Origin: Ditylenchus dipsaci
Lineage: Eukaryota > Nematoda > Chromadorea > Rhabditida > Anguinidae
Direction: 5' to 3'
Length of the DNA stretch: 64,000 bases
Assembly (NCBI GenBank): GCA_004194705.1
Contig: SADC01001326.1
Location: 62,001-126,000, forward strand
Numbering within the stretch: position 1 is the stretch's first letter; each line of letters opens with the position of its first letter. The translations under genes were made by a program, and so were the position numbers. Positions 40,858-52,043 of the stretch are shown here, piece by piece. A model generated the notes under the pieces. That model was given only the letters and a program-made list of their open reading frames with translations, had not been told where the DNA came from and made no database searches.

Positions 40858-41373
40858 TATTAGGTCCAAAAATCATCGAGCAATCGATTGTTACAATTTC
40901 CAGCACTGCTTTGCTGTCATCAACTGCCTCAATTTTGCGATTTTTGGAAAATGACCACCAAATTAGAGGAAACCAGCCAAAATGATGCGTACTAGGAACT
41001 GAGATTTTTTGCGATTTCATTTTACATTATTTTATACAACCGTATGCTGAAAAAGACGGCAAGAAGCAGGGCTACATTTTGAATGTAAGGTTGCAAATGA
41101 GTATGTAAATTAAAATTGGGAAAAAACGTCAGTTCCAGGATACTACCGAAAAGTACTGGTATAGTCCTATTGAGGATTTCACCGAATCGGATTTTTTATA
41201 TTTTAGCCCTAACTTTATACCAACTTTTCATCCGTATAATAGCTCAAATGAAAGCCCAGAAGCTTAGCTACATTTCGACACCAAACTTGTAAATAAAAGG
41301 ATAAAAAAAATAAGGTCTGCAGCCAGTGGTAGTCGAACCTGTGACCTAAGGCGATGCCTATATAAAGTTTGTA

Positions 41374-41830
41374 CAGTCGAGTCCCGCTATAGTGCGACCC
41401 CCAAAAGTTCGTTCGAGCCTCGGGTCCGACACTTTTTTTACCTCGATTTTCAAAGCTTTTTTTAAATTCTGTTTTGACAGTTTGGTCGGAAATATCGTAA
41501 GGATTCCGATTTTGCCGATCGTTTTTCAAAAACCTAAAATTTTTTCTTTTAAAGGGGCATGCCGTGCATTAAGGCGCGAACCAGCAGTTTTTTTCGAATC
41601 GTCCCATTTTTCACTCGTTCTGCGTCAAATCTGATATAGATAACCTTATACTGCTTTTAAAAACTAGACAGAAAACTTAAAAAATCTAGACGAGAACGAA
41701 TGTAAAAATTAATTGAGAAAGAAAAGAACTGCTGGTTCGCGCCTTTTCTCCCCATCGGGCACGATCATGCCCCTTTGAAAAAGGAAAAACCGCTATAGTG
41801 CGACCACTTTTTGAAAATGGGTCAGGGACA
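41374..41830. mobile_element. Family B element (left end) with nested GGGGCATG hairpin
   Basis: CAGTCGAGTCCCGCTATAGT with TA before it. The right part has ACCGCTATAGTGCGACCAC but no CTG terminus. A hairpin at 41549-41790 (AAAGGGGCATGCCG, GGCGCGAACCAGCAGTT against AACTGCTGGTTCGCGCC, CATGCCCCTTT) is nested inside. TTCGTTCGAGCCTCGGGTCC is shared with the 45811 element. A tRNA-like TAGTCGAACCTGTGACC lies just upstream at 41333. Confidence 0.6.
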
Positions 41831-42129
41831 ATTGCTAAAAAATTATTTTTCATTCTGAAATGCTGATAAAGTAGGTAAACAACTAGTTTAATTAATTTCG
41901 TAAATAATTTCTTGTAAATTACTCCAAATAGCAGAGATTGTCATGCTGGACAAGAGAGTAAAGCAACCAAACTGGAACCTTTAATTAAAAAAATCACTAA
42001 TTAATCTAACAACGAAAATGATACCAATCAGCGAAGAATATCCACCAAGCATCTATTGCAGACTCAAATTTATTAAGGGTAGTGCTAGTGTCCATAGCAA
42101 ACAAACTGAAATTATGGCATAGGGGCGTT

Positions 42130-43165
42130 TCCGTTATAGCGTGCCAGATGGCAAGAAGTAACGGAAACATCTTAAATTAAATTTTAGATTTTTGCTCACA
42201 TCGTGCATGGTAGTAGCGGTAATATTAGTCAAACAGCTGGATTACCCTCCTGAACCATCCCTAGGTCCTGAATGGTGTCCTCGATGATCCTAAAGTTTCC
42301 TCAGTGTTCCGGAAGAACACTGAATGATCCTTAACTATCCAAAGGAATATTTTTAATCTAACTTTAATAGCCTTGATCCACCCTTAATTTATTGTTCTTA
42401 ATTCAATATCCAGACCTATACCAGTAGTCTAATTCAGTTACCTAAGGGGTGAGTACCTAAGGGGTACATCAATAGTCGGTAGGTATGTTAACTATATAGT
42501 ATACTGCAGGATGGGCAAGTAGACCAGCTCGGAGTAAGTTTGAGAAAGTGTAACATAATCATCGACCCTGAATAATTATCCCCCTAAATGAATATCCACC
42601 TCCAAACCCTTGATATTTTTGATCCAACTATAAGTGGTCAATGAAGTACTGAGTTTTTATTTTATTTCTAATTATTTATTTTGTTTAAAGGACCAGGGTT
42701 TTTGCGCGCAGTGGCATGTGCAAAATTTGAATTGGCGGGGGACAGTTCTCCTTCGTCTCACACTGTACTCTTTGGAGTTATGACGAACGACTGCAAAGAG
42801 TAAAGTTTGAGACGAAAGAGAAGTGTGCCCCGCCAATTCAAATTTCGCACAATCCACTGCGCGCAAAAACCATGGTCCTTTAATGAGCATTTTGACTAGA
42901 CAAAGAAATGATTCACCACTCAATCAATACATAAGGAAATGCCATTTTATATGCAAAATAATACATTTTTCAGATAAAATCTTATAGCTGTTTGAAATTC
43001 TATAAAAATGCCATTTTTTATTCAGTTGGATAAGTTTTGGTTCAGGAGGGTTATCCAGCTGTTTGACTAATTATTACCTCAACTACCATGCACGATGTGA
43101 GTGAAAATCTGAAATTTGTCTTAAGATGTTTCGTTACTTTGTGCCATCTGGCACGCCATAACGGA
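42130..43165. repeat. Foldback enclosing a family H hairpin
   Basis: Outer arms: CGTGCCAGATGGCA..GTAACGGAAAC and CATCGTGCATGGTAG, CAAACAGCTGGATTACCCTC on the left, with inverses at about 43035-43165. Inside, at 42682-42885, TAAAGGACCAGGGTTTTTGC and AATTTGAATTGGCGGGGGAC pair with GCCCCGCCAATTCAAATTTC and AACCATGGTCCTTTAA, a complete family H hairpin. Confidence 0.65.
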
Positions 43166-43200
43166 AACGACTACACACTCAAAGTATTGCACATTTACAA

Positions 43201-43417
43201 ATGCGAAATATGCAGCAAAAAATCAAAGAAAAAGAGAAATCATCAGTCTGCGGTTGCTGCAGGCGCAATTTTTGCTTTGCATGCACACATTAATTTGTGC
43301 AGTGGAAAAAGTGGGAAGAGACACGGTCACAAGGTAGAATAGTAGAAGACAGCCAGCAGAGAATGTGCATTCGATTGCAAGTATTGCAGGTTTTGTCAGT
43401 CACATACTCCTAAATAA
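43201..43417 (+). pseudogene. ShKT-like 3' exon remnant with two in-frame stops
   Basis: One frame reads CEICSKKSKKKRNH, then NLCSGKSGKRHG, two consecutive TAG codons (43340-43345), then TASRECAFDCKYCRFCQS and TAA at 43415-43417. ECAFDCKYC gives C-x3-C-x2-C, the ShKT ending, as in the main gene. AATAAA overlaps the stop. The tandem TAGs mean decay, or a missed intron; GTAGAATAGTAG (12 nt) starts GT and ends AG but is too short to be a normal intron. The upstream part abuts the foldback arm. Confidence 0.45.
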
Positions 43418-44467
43418 ACAAATTAAGGCAACATTGAAATTTTTTAAATAAATATTCAAAAACTATTGATCCAAAGTCTGGAACTATTAATTTTGATCTC
43501 AATTTTTTTCTAAGCTTTTTTATTTATTCATGGGGTTATTCCATGTGGAAAAGGCTTACCCATCCTCTAATTCTTTTATTCGCAAAAATTATTAGTATTT
43601 GTGCTTTTTATACAAATTGTGCTCAAAAAGTTTATGGCATAAAGAATTTTTGCAGCGAATTTTCGTAATTTTGTAGCAACTTTATCTTTTTCTTAAATTT
43701 TCGTAACTTTATAACAAAAAAAAGTAATAACATTAGGTAGCCCTGGGATTATAGTTTCTGATAGAGTATCATTTATTACACACTCTTTAGGAAAAATAGG
43801 ACAAAAAAGTGAAAGTATTAAGAAAATAAAAAATAAATTGGTTCATACTTTTAATCTGTTGATTTACATTTTGCAAAGATGTTACAATAAATAGTACTTC
43901 GTTAGAAACTAGAATCACAAATCTACCTACTAATGTTTTTACATTGGTAAAATAAACAGAAAAAAGGAAAAGAAAAACTTGCTGTAAACATCTGTTATGC
44001 CAAAAAATTTTTACTTTTTTCGATCAAAACCAATTTATTGTTATTATTTAAAAACTTATTTTGAAAAAATTCTCAATTTTCGTTTTCAGTTTTTAGAGTA
44101 ATTCGTTTTTGAATATCCGCCACTTGAATGACTTTTTTCTAAATTTTTCTTTGTTTATTTGGATTTCTTCAATCTAAAAACTAAAGTCATGACTACGCTT
44201 ACCACAAACTATTTCCGAGCAATAAGTTTTGGCCGTCATGTTGCAAGAGGTGGGAAATTATACAGGGTCCAACATTTATATGGACCAATGAATTTCGCCA
44301 ATAACTTTTTAAGTTTTCGGTTTTTTTCTGAAACCTTTTTTTTGATAGATCTTTTATTCAATCGAATTAAACCAAATTTTCGCATTTATCATGTTGTCTT
44401 TATTGAGAGTGTCAAACTTTTAAAAAAAATTTCTCGCTATCTGAAAAATCTTTTTTGAATTCTTATA

Positions 44468-44670
44468 TTAGGTTGTTCGGAAAGTTCGCGGAATTTATGG
44501 TCCCTATTGTATTTTTAGTGTTTTGGTTTTCGAGTTTTCTTACAGTGGTGTTGCATTTAAACCGTTTTTTTGTTCTTTTAAACGTCTAATATAATTTTTA
44601 TCCATCTAAAGACAACAAGAAAACGGTTTAAAAGCAACAGCATTTCAAAAAAATCGAAAACCAAAACATA
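44468..44670. repeat. Hairpin with mariner-like left end
   Basis: TTAGGTTGTTCGGAAAGTTC at 44468 resembles mariner-type inverted repeats (TTAGGTTG..AAAGTT). After it, GTTTTGGTTTTCGAGTTTTC and GCATTTAAACCGTTTTTTTG pair with CAAGAAAACGGTTTAAAAGC and AATCGAAAACCAAAAC. No right-hand mariner terminus was found. 43420-44467 otherwise shows no gene; the 44159-44458 ORF is Phe-rich and unconvincing. Confidence 0.45.
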
Positions 44671-44842
44671 TAATGTTTATAATGCCGGACTCTGTAACTT
44701 TTTTTAAATTCTTCAGGGATGTATTTGAAAATATTATCAGGAATTTTTTTTATCATTTTTTTTCGGCTTATTCTTAAGTGTGCCGACTTAGAAAAGCTGT
44801 ACTGTACTTAAAAGTAAAGGAAAAATCATTTTTAATTTTCAG

Positions 44843-45087
44843 CGACAGCTCCTCAGCGCAGTTTTTCATTGACCCTTCAGCAGTGCAAAGACCCCAAGAG
44901 AAGCACAAGAGCAATGACAACTATGAAAAGGCCAAAGAAAAGGGCAAAGACACATTCGAAGTGGGCAAAGGGACTGATAAGGCTGGAAAAGTGAAGAACG
45001 ATGCCACTCATCAGAAGGCCGACAAAAAGCTCAAAGAATCTAAGGACAAAGCTGGCAAAAAAGACAAGAATAACCTTCAGGGAGCAG
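44843..45087 (+). CDS. Lys/Asp/Gly-rich exon with 11-residue rhythm
   Basis: Acceptor TTAATTTTCAG, donor GCAG|GTAAAT, phase 2-1, 245 nt. After SSSAQFFIDPSAVQRPQ it becomes YEKAKEKGKDTFEVGKG and then KVKNDATHQKADKK and LKESKDKAGKKDKNN. Small residues (A or G) recur about every 11 positions, recalling LEA group 3 repeats, but there is only one exon's worth and the match is loose. No partner exons were identified on either side. Confidence 0.5.
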
Positions 45088-45810
45088 GTAAATTGACCAA
45101 ATTTTTATACTTATATTTGATGGTTGATTAGCGTAATGGTTGATTGGATTTGTATATGACACAAATCTAATTTTATCTAAGTTGTTTAAAATGTATTTGA
45201 AGAATTTATGTTAACCAAAATTACAACACTTTTTGAGACTACAAAAAGATTAATTTTTCAAAGCTTTTTTGAGACTTTTAGACAGTTGATATTGCAGGTG
45301 AAAGCTAGAGAATGAAAACTGGATATAGATGAAAGCTGACTTTACAGTAGACCTATACCTATCTATACTCTTAATTATGGTGAAAAAAATTGTGTATGTA
45401 GGAATCAACACTTATAAAATAAAAACCTGGCCAGCTCGATTAGTTTAATTTTGTTTGTTGTAAACAACCTTCTTTTGAACTAACAGAGCCTTTATTAATC
45501 TAGATTCAATATTAAAAAAAATTGTTCTGCTACAATTCACAGTTAAAAAATACTTTAAAAGAGGACAGACTTTAGGGAGCGGGAGTTCAGTGTGGGTGGC
45601 GCTGTATTTTGACTGAAAAATGGTATTTTACAAACCTCATGTGATTTCTTTTCAACCCCTAATTTTTTACACCAAAAGGTATAACCGTGAATCTATCCGA
45701 CGAAAAAATCATAATTAGAAAATATCATAATTTCCGAATAAGTTTTTTTTTCGATTAAATTCGCCTTAATCCAAATCAGGGGTTCCGGTAGTTTTCGGAA
45801 CTAAGTAGTA

Positions 45811-46238
45811 CAGTCGACTCTCGTTTACCTGACACCCCCTCAAATTCGTTCCCGCCTCGGGTCCGACTCTTTTTTTAGCTCTATTTTTGAAGTCTCCTGC
45901 CAAATTTGATTCGCCAGCCTAGTCCGAAATATAGTAAGGATTCTGATTTTGCCGATCGTTTTTCCAAAATCTTTTCAGGTTGCCGTAAAGACCCGCGCCT
46001 CTCGATTATCTGACAACCCTTTTTAAAAATCACGTGTCAGATAATCGAGAGGCGCGGGTCTTTACGGCAACCTGAAAAGATTTTGGAAAAACGATCGGCA
46101 AAATCAGAATCCTTACTATATTTCGGACTAGGCTGGCGAATCAAATTTGGCAGGAGACTTCAAAAATAGAGCTAAAAAAAGAGTCGGACCCGAGGCGGGA
46201 ACGAATTTGAGGGGTGTCAGGTAAACGAGAGTCGACTG
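45811..46238. mobile_element. Family B palindrome, 428 bp, word TTACCTGACACC
   Basis: CAGTCGACTCTCGTTTACCT and AGGTAAACGAGAGTCGACTG ends, TA on both sides. The two halves are almost perfect inverses for about 200 bp each, including TTGCCGATCGTTTTTCCAAA and AGACCCGCGCCTCTCGATTA, around a short loop at about 46018-46030. The word TCTGACA or CCTGACA is at both levels. Near identity of the arms suggests recent formation or gene conversion. Confidence 0.85.
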
Positions 46239-46326
46239 TAACCTAGTGGACATCATTTTCATCATCATTTACAAGTGAGTGCTCAAATCGATGCCAGAAA
46301 GCTGTTTGCTACATTTTAAGTATATA

Positions 46327-46445
46327 GACCATGCCTGCGAAATTTACGAAAAACAAAACTTCTGAAAAAGTGTACAGGTTTCCGAAAATTTAAGTAATGT
46401 TTTCAGAGCTTTTGTTTTTTAGTAAATTTTGCAGACATGGTCATT
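46327..46445. repeat. Short hairpin
   Basis: GACCATGCCTGCGAAATTTA and AAACAAAACTTCTGAAAA face CAGAGCTTTTGTTTTTTAGT and AATTTTGCAGACATGGTC. Confidence 0.6.
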
Positions 46446-46653
46446 CACAAAAAAAACTAATATTATTATTTTAATGTGTTTTAAGTAAACCAAGCCTACC
46501 GTTAAAGTTTAGCCAATTCTTGACTTTTCAGACAGTATTTTCACAAAAAACTGATCATAGGCAAGATGTGATTTAGAAACAATTTCAAAATATATTTTTT
46601 TCCACAGATACATCAGAATGGCGTTATTTTATGTCGACTTTTGACTGTATTCA

Positions 46654-46865
46654 CAGGGAACGTAACTGTACTTTTTAAAAAGATTTGTACTTTTTTCGGG
46701 CCCCAAAATCTTTTTTATTTCCGAAGTTTTTAGTCAAAATCTTTTTTTTTTGGTGCTCAAAAATCAATAAGCACTGGATAAAATGGCACTTTTTGACGAA
46801 AAATTATCAAATTGTACTTTTTTGGCCAAGTGTACTTTTTTCAAAATTTTGAGTTCGCAACCCTG
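46654..46865. mobile_element. hAT-like MITE, 212 bp, perfect 8-bp duplication
   Basis: CAGGGAACGTAAC at the start and GTTCGCAACCCTG at the end, flanked by TGTATTCA at 46646-46653 and 46866-46873. Same length as the copy at 15903. Internal CTTTTTAAAAAGATTTG and AAGCACTGGATAAAATGG are shared. No coding sequence of its own. Confidence 0.85.
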
Positions 46866-47751
46866 TGTATTCATGATTGTTTTCATTGCTACAGCGAAAA
46901 GTAAAATACTCGCTTTTCAGCTGCTTTTCAAAACTTGCTATAGAATTTTTTGGCGTTTCATTACAAAATTCACCAATGAACAATAATGATTTTTTTGGAT
47001 TGATCTTCCTGTACTCTCGCTTGAACGGACACTTCTTTTCATTTTCCGGAATCGCCTGTGTAAAAATCTGAACAAAAAGCGTGTGAGGCACAAATTCTTA
47101 CTCGAAAATTTAGAAAAATTTATGAAAAACACAGGATGTCCCAAAAATTTTGAAGTGCTTCCAATGGTCATAAATTTCTTTCTCGGCCGTATGTCTAAAT
47201 GTTGTAAATGCAGATCATCTCAGCTCCCCCCCCCCCCCATGGGGACTGATCAGGTGGAGGAGATAACTTCATATTCGTGTTTCTCGACCCCGATTTCATG
47301 AGAAAGCCGGCTGTTTTTTGGTTCTGAGAAAAAAAAAATTTTTTCGAACCACAGGGGGGTATCATGGGTTTTTAGTCAAAATTTGAAAAATTTAAATTGG
47401 CGCCTTTTGAATTTTAAAGGGATTAAGGGCTATATTGGGAGGGGAAGGGAATAAAAGGGGGCCACTTTTATGGCAGAACAATATAAAAGTAAATATATGT
47501 ATTCTTCGACTGCCTCACCATGTTTTTCAACTGGCCGTTGCAAAAAAAGACTCTATATGCATTTTATGGTCAAGAGTACTGCAACCATTTAATATTTATA
47601 TATAATATTTAATCAAAATAAAAAACTTCAAATTCATAGAAACTAAAAAAACGCATTGTGCATACCTAAACTACTCTCTTGGTATTCTTAACCACTCTTC
47701 TGGCTCGCTTACCCACTCTCCTGGCTCACCCACTCATCGAGTATCGCTGCT

Positions 47752-47974
47752 GGCAACCGGACATTTGGCATAAATTGTGCCAATGTCCGCCGGAGGAAAT
47801 TTTTTTAGCCCACTTTTCGGCGACGGAACGAGCTGATTTTTTCAGGATCAATTCTTCTCAGCTATATATACTGATCCTGAAAAAATCAGCTCGTTCCGTC
47901 TCCAAAAAGTGGGCTAAAAAAGTTTTCCTCCGGCGGACATTTGGCACAATTTAGGCCAAATGTCCGGTTGCCCC
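47752..47974. repeat. Near-perfect hairpin, arms about 100 bp
   Basis: GGCAACCGGACATTTGGC, TCCGCCGGAGGAAA, ACGGAACGAGCTGATTTTTT on the left and exact inverses on the right (AAAAAATCAGCTCGTTCCGT, TTTCCTCCGGCGGA, GGCCAAATGTCCGGTTGCC), around an AATTCTTCTCAGCTATATA loop. Unrelated in sequence to families A and B. Confidence 0.8.
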
Positions 47975-48255
47975 ATCTAACAGTCAATCAACAATTAGGT
48001 ACAACAAAGAAATCATAAAAAAGTTCAAATTTTAAGAAATTTACTGAACAGATTTTAATGCTAAAAAGTTAGAGGAAACACATAGTGCACACCTACCCAT
48101 TTAGGGCTACAAAATATTCACAATATTTTAAAAAATATCATCAAAGGAACACGCGAAACAATCGCCCACAAAGATGCCTTTGCAAATCTCAAAACTCTGT
48201 GTAACACTACCCACTGATTATCGAAGTACCCCTACTCTTTCTATTGACACACTTA

Positions 48256-48436
48256 CAGTCGACGCTCTCTATAACAACTCTCAAAGAACCAGCTAAACCG
48301 AGTCGTTATAGGGAGCATCATTATAAAGAACATCGTTTTGATGTAAATGAGGTCGTTCGTGACCAAATAGCTATTTTTCCGGGTCGGTATAGGAGTGGGT
48401 CGTTATAAAGAGCGTCGTTATAGAGAGCGTCGACTG
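48256..48436. mobile_element. Family B MITE, word CTATAACGAC
   Basis: CAGTCGACGCTCTCTATAAC and GTTATAGAGAGCGTCGACTG ends, TA on both sides. GAGTCGTTATAGGGAGC, GGTCGTTATAAAGAGCG and others repeat inside. It has the same word as the 5691 copy, so these two are one subfamily. Confidence 0.8.
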
Positions 48437-49139
48437 TACTTAATCTCCAGGCATCTCTACCCACTCTGCAGGTACCCTTAGTCACTCCCCAACTACGCCT
48501 ACTCACTCTCCAGGTACCCTCTGGAGGCTAGGTGAGGCTATATAGTTAGTGTACTTATGACTTGTATTTATTGTAAAATTCTGAAACAGGGATAAAGATA
48601 TTATGTGTTGTGTATAATAAAGTGCAAATTTTTAGACCAGCTCAATACTGTACTTTACGTGAGCTAATTTTAACACGGTTGGTTGCAAAACCATGGACGA
48701 CAAAATTCATCTTTTATTTATTTCTAGGACTGATAAATGTGCAAGAAAATAAATAAATCTACGCAATAATCACATGTTGAGAATGCCTACTACAGTAATT
48801 TGTGGAATTCATTTTTTGGTCATTACAGCCAATATTTCACTTTAAAATTAGATTTTTGGAAAAATTTAGTGCTCACGCAACAATGATTTATAGCCTTTTT
48901 TTCCGATTGGCATTATTGGCAGTGAAAAGAACAACCAAAAATATGTTTGAATATTTATTAAATGGGATTTTCTGGTTATGTGGACTTGGTTAAACAGGTT
49001 GATTAAGTTGTTTGATATTCAGGAAAAAATATCCATGGATACGTCGCTCATTTTTAAAACTCGATGTAAATAAGTTTGGTTTTCTAATATTGTTAAAGAT
49101 TATTATTATTATAAATAATGAAAAAAAAAACTTCTTTTA

Positions 49140-49400
49140 TGATTTTTAATGCATTTTAAAAGTTTGAGTGTTGAGATATGGTCTTTTGGAAAAAATCAAT
49201 TTCTTGGAAATTAAACCGAAAACCCAACTTTGTTTAATTTTTCGGATCTCAGTCATTTTTCAAACAAATTGATTTTTTTTGCAAAAGGCATATCTTAACA
49301 CTCAGATTTTGTAAAAAGGCATTCTGTAAAATTGGTATTGCAGCATTTGAACTTCGCTACAACATAGTGCTAAATATATGTAGCATTGCTACACACTCAA
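49140..49400. repeat. Hairpin related to 7540-7810
   Basis: GAGTGTTGAGATATGGTCTT pairs with AAAAGGCATATCTTAACACT; AATTTGAACTTCGCTACAAC-like sequence follows. Shares these blocks, inverted as a whole, with the 7.5-7.8 kb hairpin. Confidence 0.6.
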
Positions 49401-49489
49401 TTAAACTTTTAACCACTCAAAATGACCGAATTGGTTGTAAGAATTTCAAGATGACTTCGCAGGTGTTTGGAGCCAAATGATAACTATTA

Positions 49490-49560
49490 CTGTCGACTCT
49501 ATCAATAACGCACGCCCAAAAGGTTTGTTCCCGCCTACGGTCCGACACTTTTTTAACCCA
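49490..49560. mobile_element. Family B end (partial)
   Basis: CTGTCGACTCTATCAATAAC, then CGCACGCCCAAAAGG and TTGTTCCCGCCTACGGTCCG. The GTTCCCGCCT-CGG-TCCGAC block matches the interior of the 45811 palindrome. The right end is missing. From 49561 to 50900 I see no gene or repeat that I can support. Confidence 0.45.
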
Positions 49561-50899
49561 AAATTCGGAGCTATTTGCTGAATGTAATTCGCCTATTTTG
49601 AATAAAATTTGAAAGAGCAAACAGAACTGCACGAAAAGATTATTTAAATTAATGAAAATTTTCAGAGTTTCTAAAAAACAAATAAATTTTTGAAGAAAAC
49701 ATTTTGGCGTAAAATTTATTCAGAGACCTATAATTCTGTCACTGAATTTTCGTTCAGCTTGGTACATTTTGATCAAGAGTCCTACTCGGAATTATGTCTA
49801 AGGTAAGTGAGTGCGCGCATCCCTTACCCTTGCCAAGCCCCCTGCATATTCGTAAAACACAAAATTTTGGGGCTGGGCTTTGACCTCATTCTTCTAATCT
49901 CTTTTTAAACGAGCGTTCAAATTGAAAATTTCAGTCTATCAACTTAACACAATCTACTAATATTTATCCAGTTAGTCAACTAATTATTATGTTTGCATTT
50001 ACAACTATAGAATATTTTGATTTTTATTAGTACAAACACGAGAAAAGCTAAATCCTTAACCTCAGGAATAAATTAATTTGATGTGCTGCAAAGTGGCTAA
50101 TTTGAATAGCTAATTTGATTAAAGCCCTGCCCAATACAGAGTCAATAAAGAAAATTCAGTTAGCCTAAAAGACCAACCAACCAGACAGCCAAAATCCCCT
50201 TTCACTTGCTATGCTCAAACCAATTATACAAGTATGCAAAAATAAAAGAATAAAATTGTCTTCAAGAATTTTAATTATTTCCAAAAACCCACTAAGAAAA
50301 CCAATTGTCTGAAATTTATTATTAATAATTTCGCAACCCAAATTATTATTTGAGTGAAAAGAAAAATAGCATTTTGTTTGGAAAACTCATAATTGTTGTT
50401 ATTATTGAAATTTTCAATTGTCTTTTAGCTTCAATTTGAACAACTATTTTGTTTTGCCAAATTGTAATTATTGCTGCTGCATTGGCCAGCAATTATAATA
50501 ACCTTTATTCTGCCACTTTACTACTTTTGATAATCTTCAAAGGCAAAAATATCAAATTACGGTGGTTGGCGACAGTTGCTTGTTGGCCCAAATGCCTGGC
50601 TAGCTAATAAGATTAGGGTGTGGTTGTCCACTTGTTGGTGAATCGGATTTTTGCATTGATTGCTGAAGTGTGGGATAGTTTTAGTGGACTTGAAAATTTT
50701 ATATATTACATATTTAATAGAGAATTAGAAAGAATGATGTTTTAAATTCAGTTAGCCTAATTTTGAAAAAGCGTATCAAAGAATGTGGTACATGGACAGG
50801 GCAAAGTTGAAACTCCTCAATTAACTATTTAATAAACTAATCAACTATTTTTTCCCTCAACAATTATTTGAATTACAAAAACAACAAAATTTGTTAAGG

Positions 50900-51062
50900 G
50901 AAGGGAGGAGGTCACTTATTAGAGAGGCTTCCCTCATTAGACAGATAGGATTTAGTAGCCCCCCCCCCCTAAAATCACCATTTTTCAGGAGTGCTTAAAA
51001 ACCATTTTTGAGTAATCATTTTGCTATAAGAGGAATAAAAAGCAATTTTAAAGGAATTACGG
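50900..51062. mobile_element. Family A fragment, word GTAGCCCC
   Basis: GTCACTTATTAGAGAGGC and CATTAGACAGATAGG, then TAGTAGCCCCCCCC and a final AAAGGAATTACGG. Decayed, with no clear left terminus. 51063-51955 contains nothing I can name; the 51469-51660 ORF is weak. Confidence 0.4.
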
Positions 51063-51960
51063 ACTGTATTGGGATGGAAGGGAATAATTAGGGGCCACTT
51101 TTTTGTCACTGAGTACAAAAGACTTTTGATTGTGAATGGGCTTGTTTTTTGTTGTTACTAACACTCTTTCGAAATTTCTGAATTAACATCATAATACAAA
51201 TTTAAATGGAATTTTTCGGAGTGTTCAAAAACTGTATCGATTGCTTAATTTTTATACAATAACTATCATCGTACTTAACAAGTTCTGATTTTTCGGCCAA
51301 AGTATTCTTTAAAAGATATTTTCCATAAGTAAAATACATTGTAGACAACTTGTCTACATCCGCTAATCATTCTCTACCTGATCCATGTCACTCAAGTCTA
51401 TTAATTCCCGCCATAATTGACAAGTTGACAGCAATTAATCCCTATCTTGTCTTAATAACATTAGCTAGTTGTTAAACAAGAGTAGTAGCTACTTGTCACT
51501 CTCCTCCATTAGTTGGGAACTTTCTCAAAAGTCCATTTGTTTTGGTAGAGCAAGGAAGGAGACAGGGAGCACAATTATTATTGCTGCAGCTACTTTAGGT
51601 GGGGATGATTCAAGCTGGGAAATTGTTATTGTTGTTGTTAGAGGCGAGAATGGAATATAGCTGGGAATATGGCCAACTAGTGCAATGAATGAGCATTTTG
51701 GTCTTGTTTGTGCCTGACTACTGTAATAATGCTGAATAAATTAGAAAAAATAATAAACTTTTTAATTGTAACTGTGGTTTACCAGCGCTAAATTAAACTT
51801 GGAGTTGAGGAAGTTGTAGGTCTCTTATGCACAGAAACTGTTCCAAGTGAAGACTGATTGTTCGCAGCGCTTTTGAATTTCATCTACATCTATCTAGTGA
51901 AAAAAGGACTTTTGAAGTATGTGTGTTTAGTGAGAAAACATCATTATTTGGATCAGTTCT

Positions 51961-52043
51961 AGTATACACCCTTCAGTCAATTAAAAATTTAAAAAAAATT
52001 TGCCTTGGTCCCCAAGCTAATTTGACTGAAGGGTGTATACTAG
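51961..52043. repeat. Small perfect hairpin
   Basis: AGTATACACCCTTCAGTCAA against TTGACTGAAGGGTGTATACT, about 20-25 bp per arm; a third direct partial copy GAGTGAAGGGTAGTATACT follows at 52048. Confidence 0.7.

Larger units (their letters stand above)
47666..48530. repeat. TACCCACTCTCCAGG word region with nested elements
   Basis: AACCACTCTTCTGGCTCGCT, ACCCACTCTCCTGGCTCACC at 47690-47740, then ACCCACTCTGCAGGTACCC, TCACTCCCCAACTACGCC and CACTCTCCAGGTACCCTC at 48455-48520. A perfect hairpin (47752-47974) and a family B MITE (48256-48436) lie between the two sets. Confidence 0.5.

Noticed and set aside
43334..43345. A 12-nt GT..AG intron removing two TAG codons
   Set aside because: Far below the 45-nt minimum seen in this window; treated as a lesion in a pseudogene.
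44159..44458. 99-residue ORF beginning MDFFNLKTKVMTTLTTNYF
   Set aside because: Phe/Leu-rich in an AT-rich stretch, no splice support, and no domain recognised.
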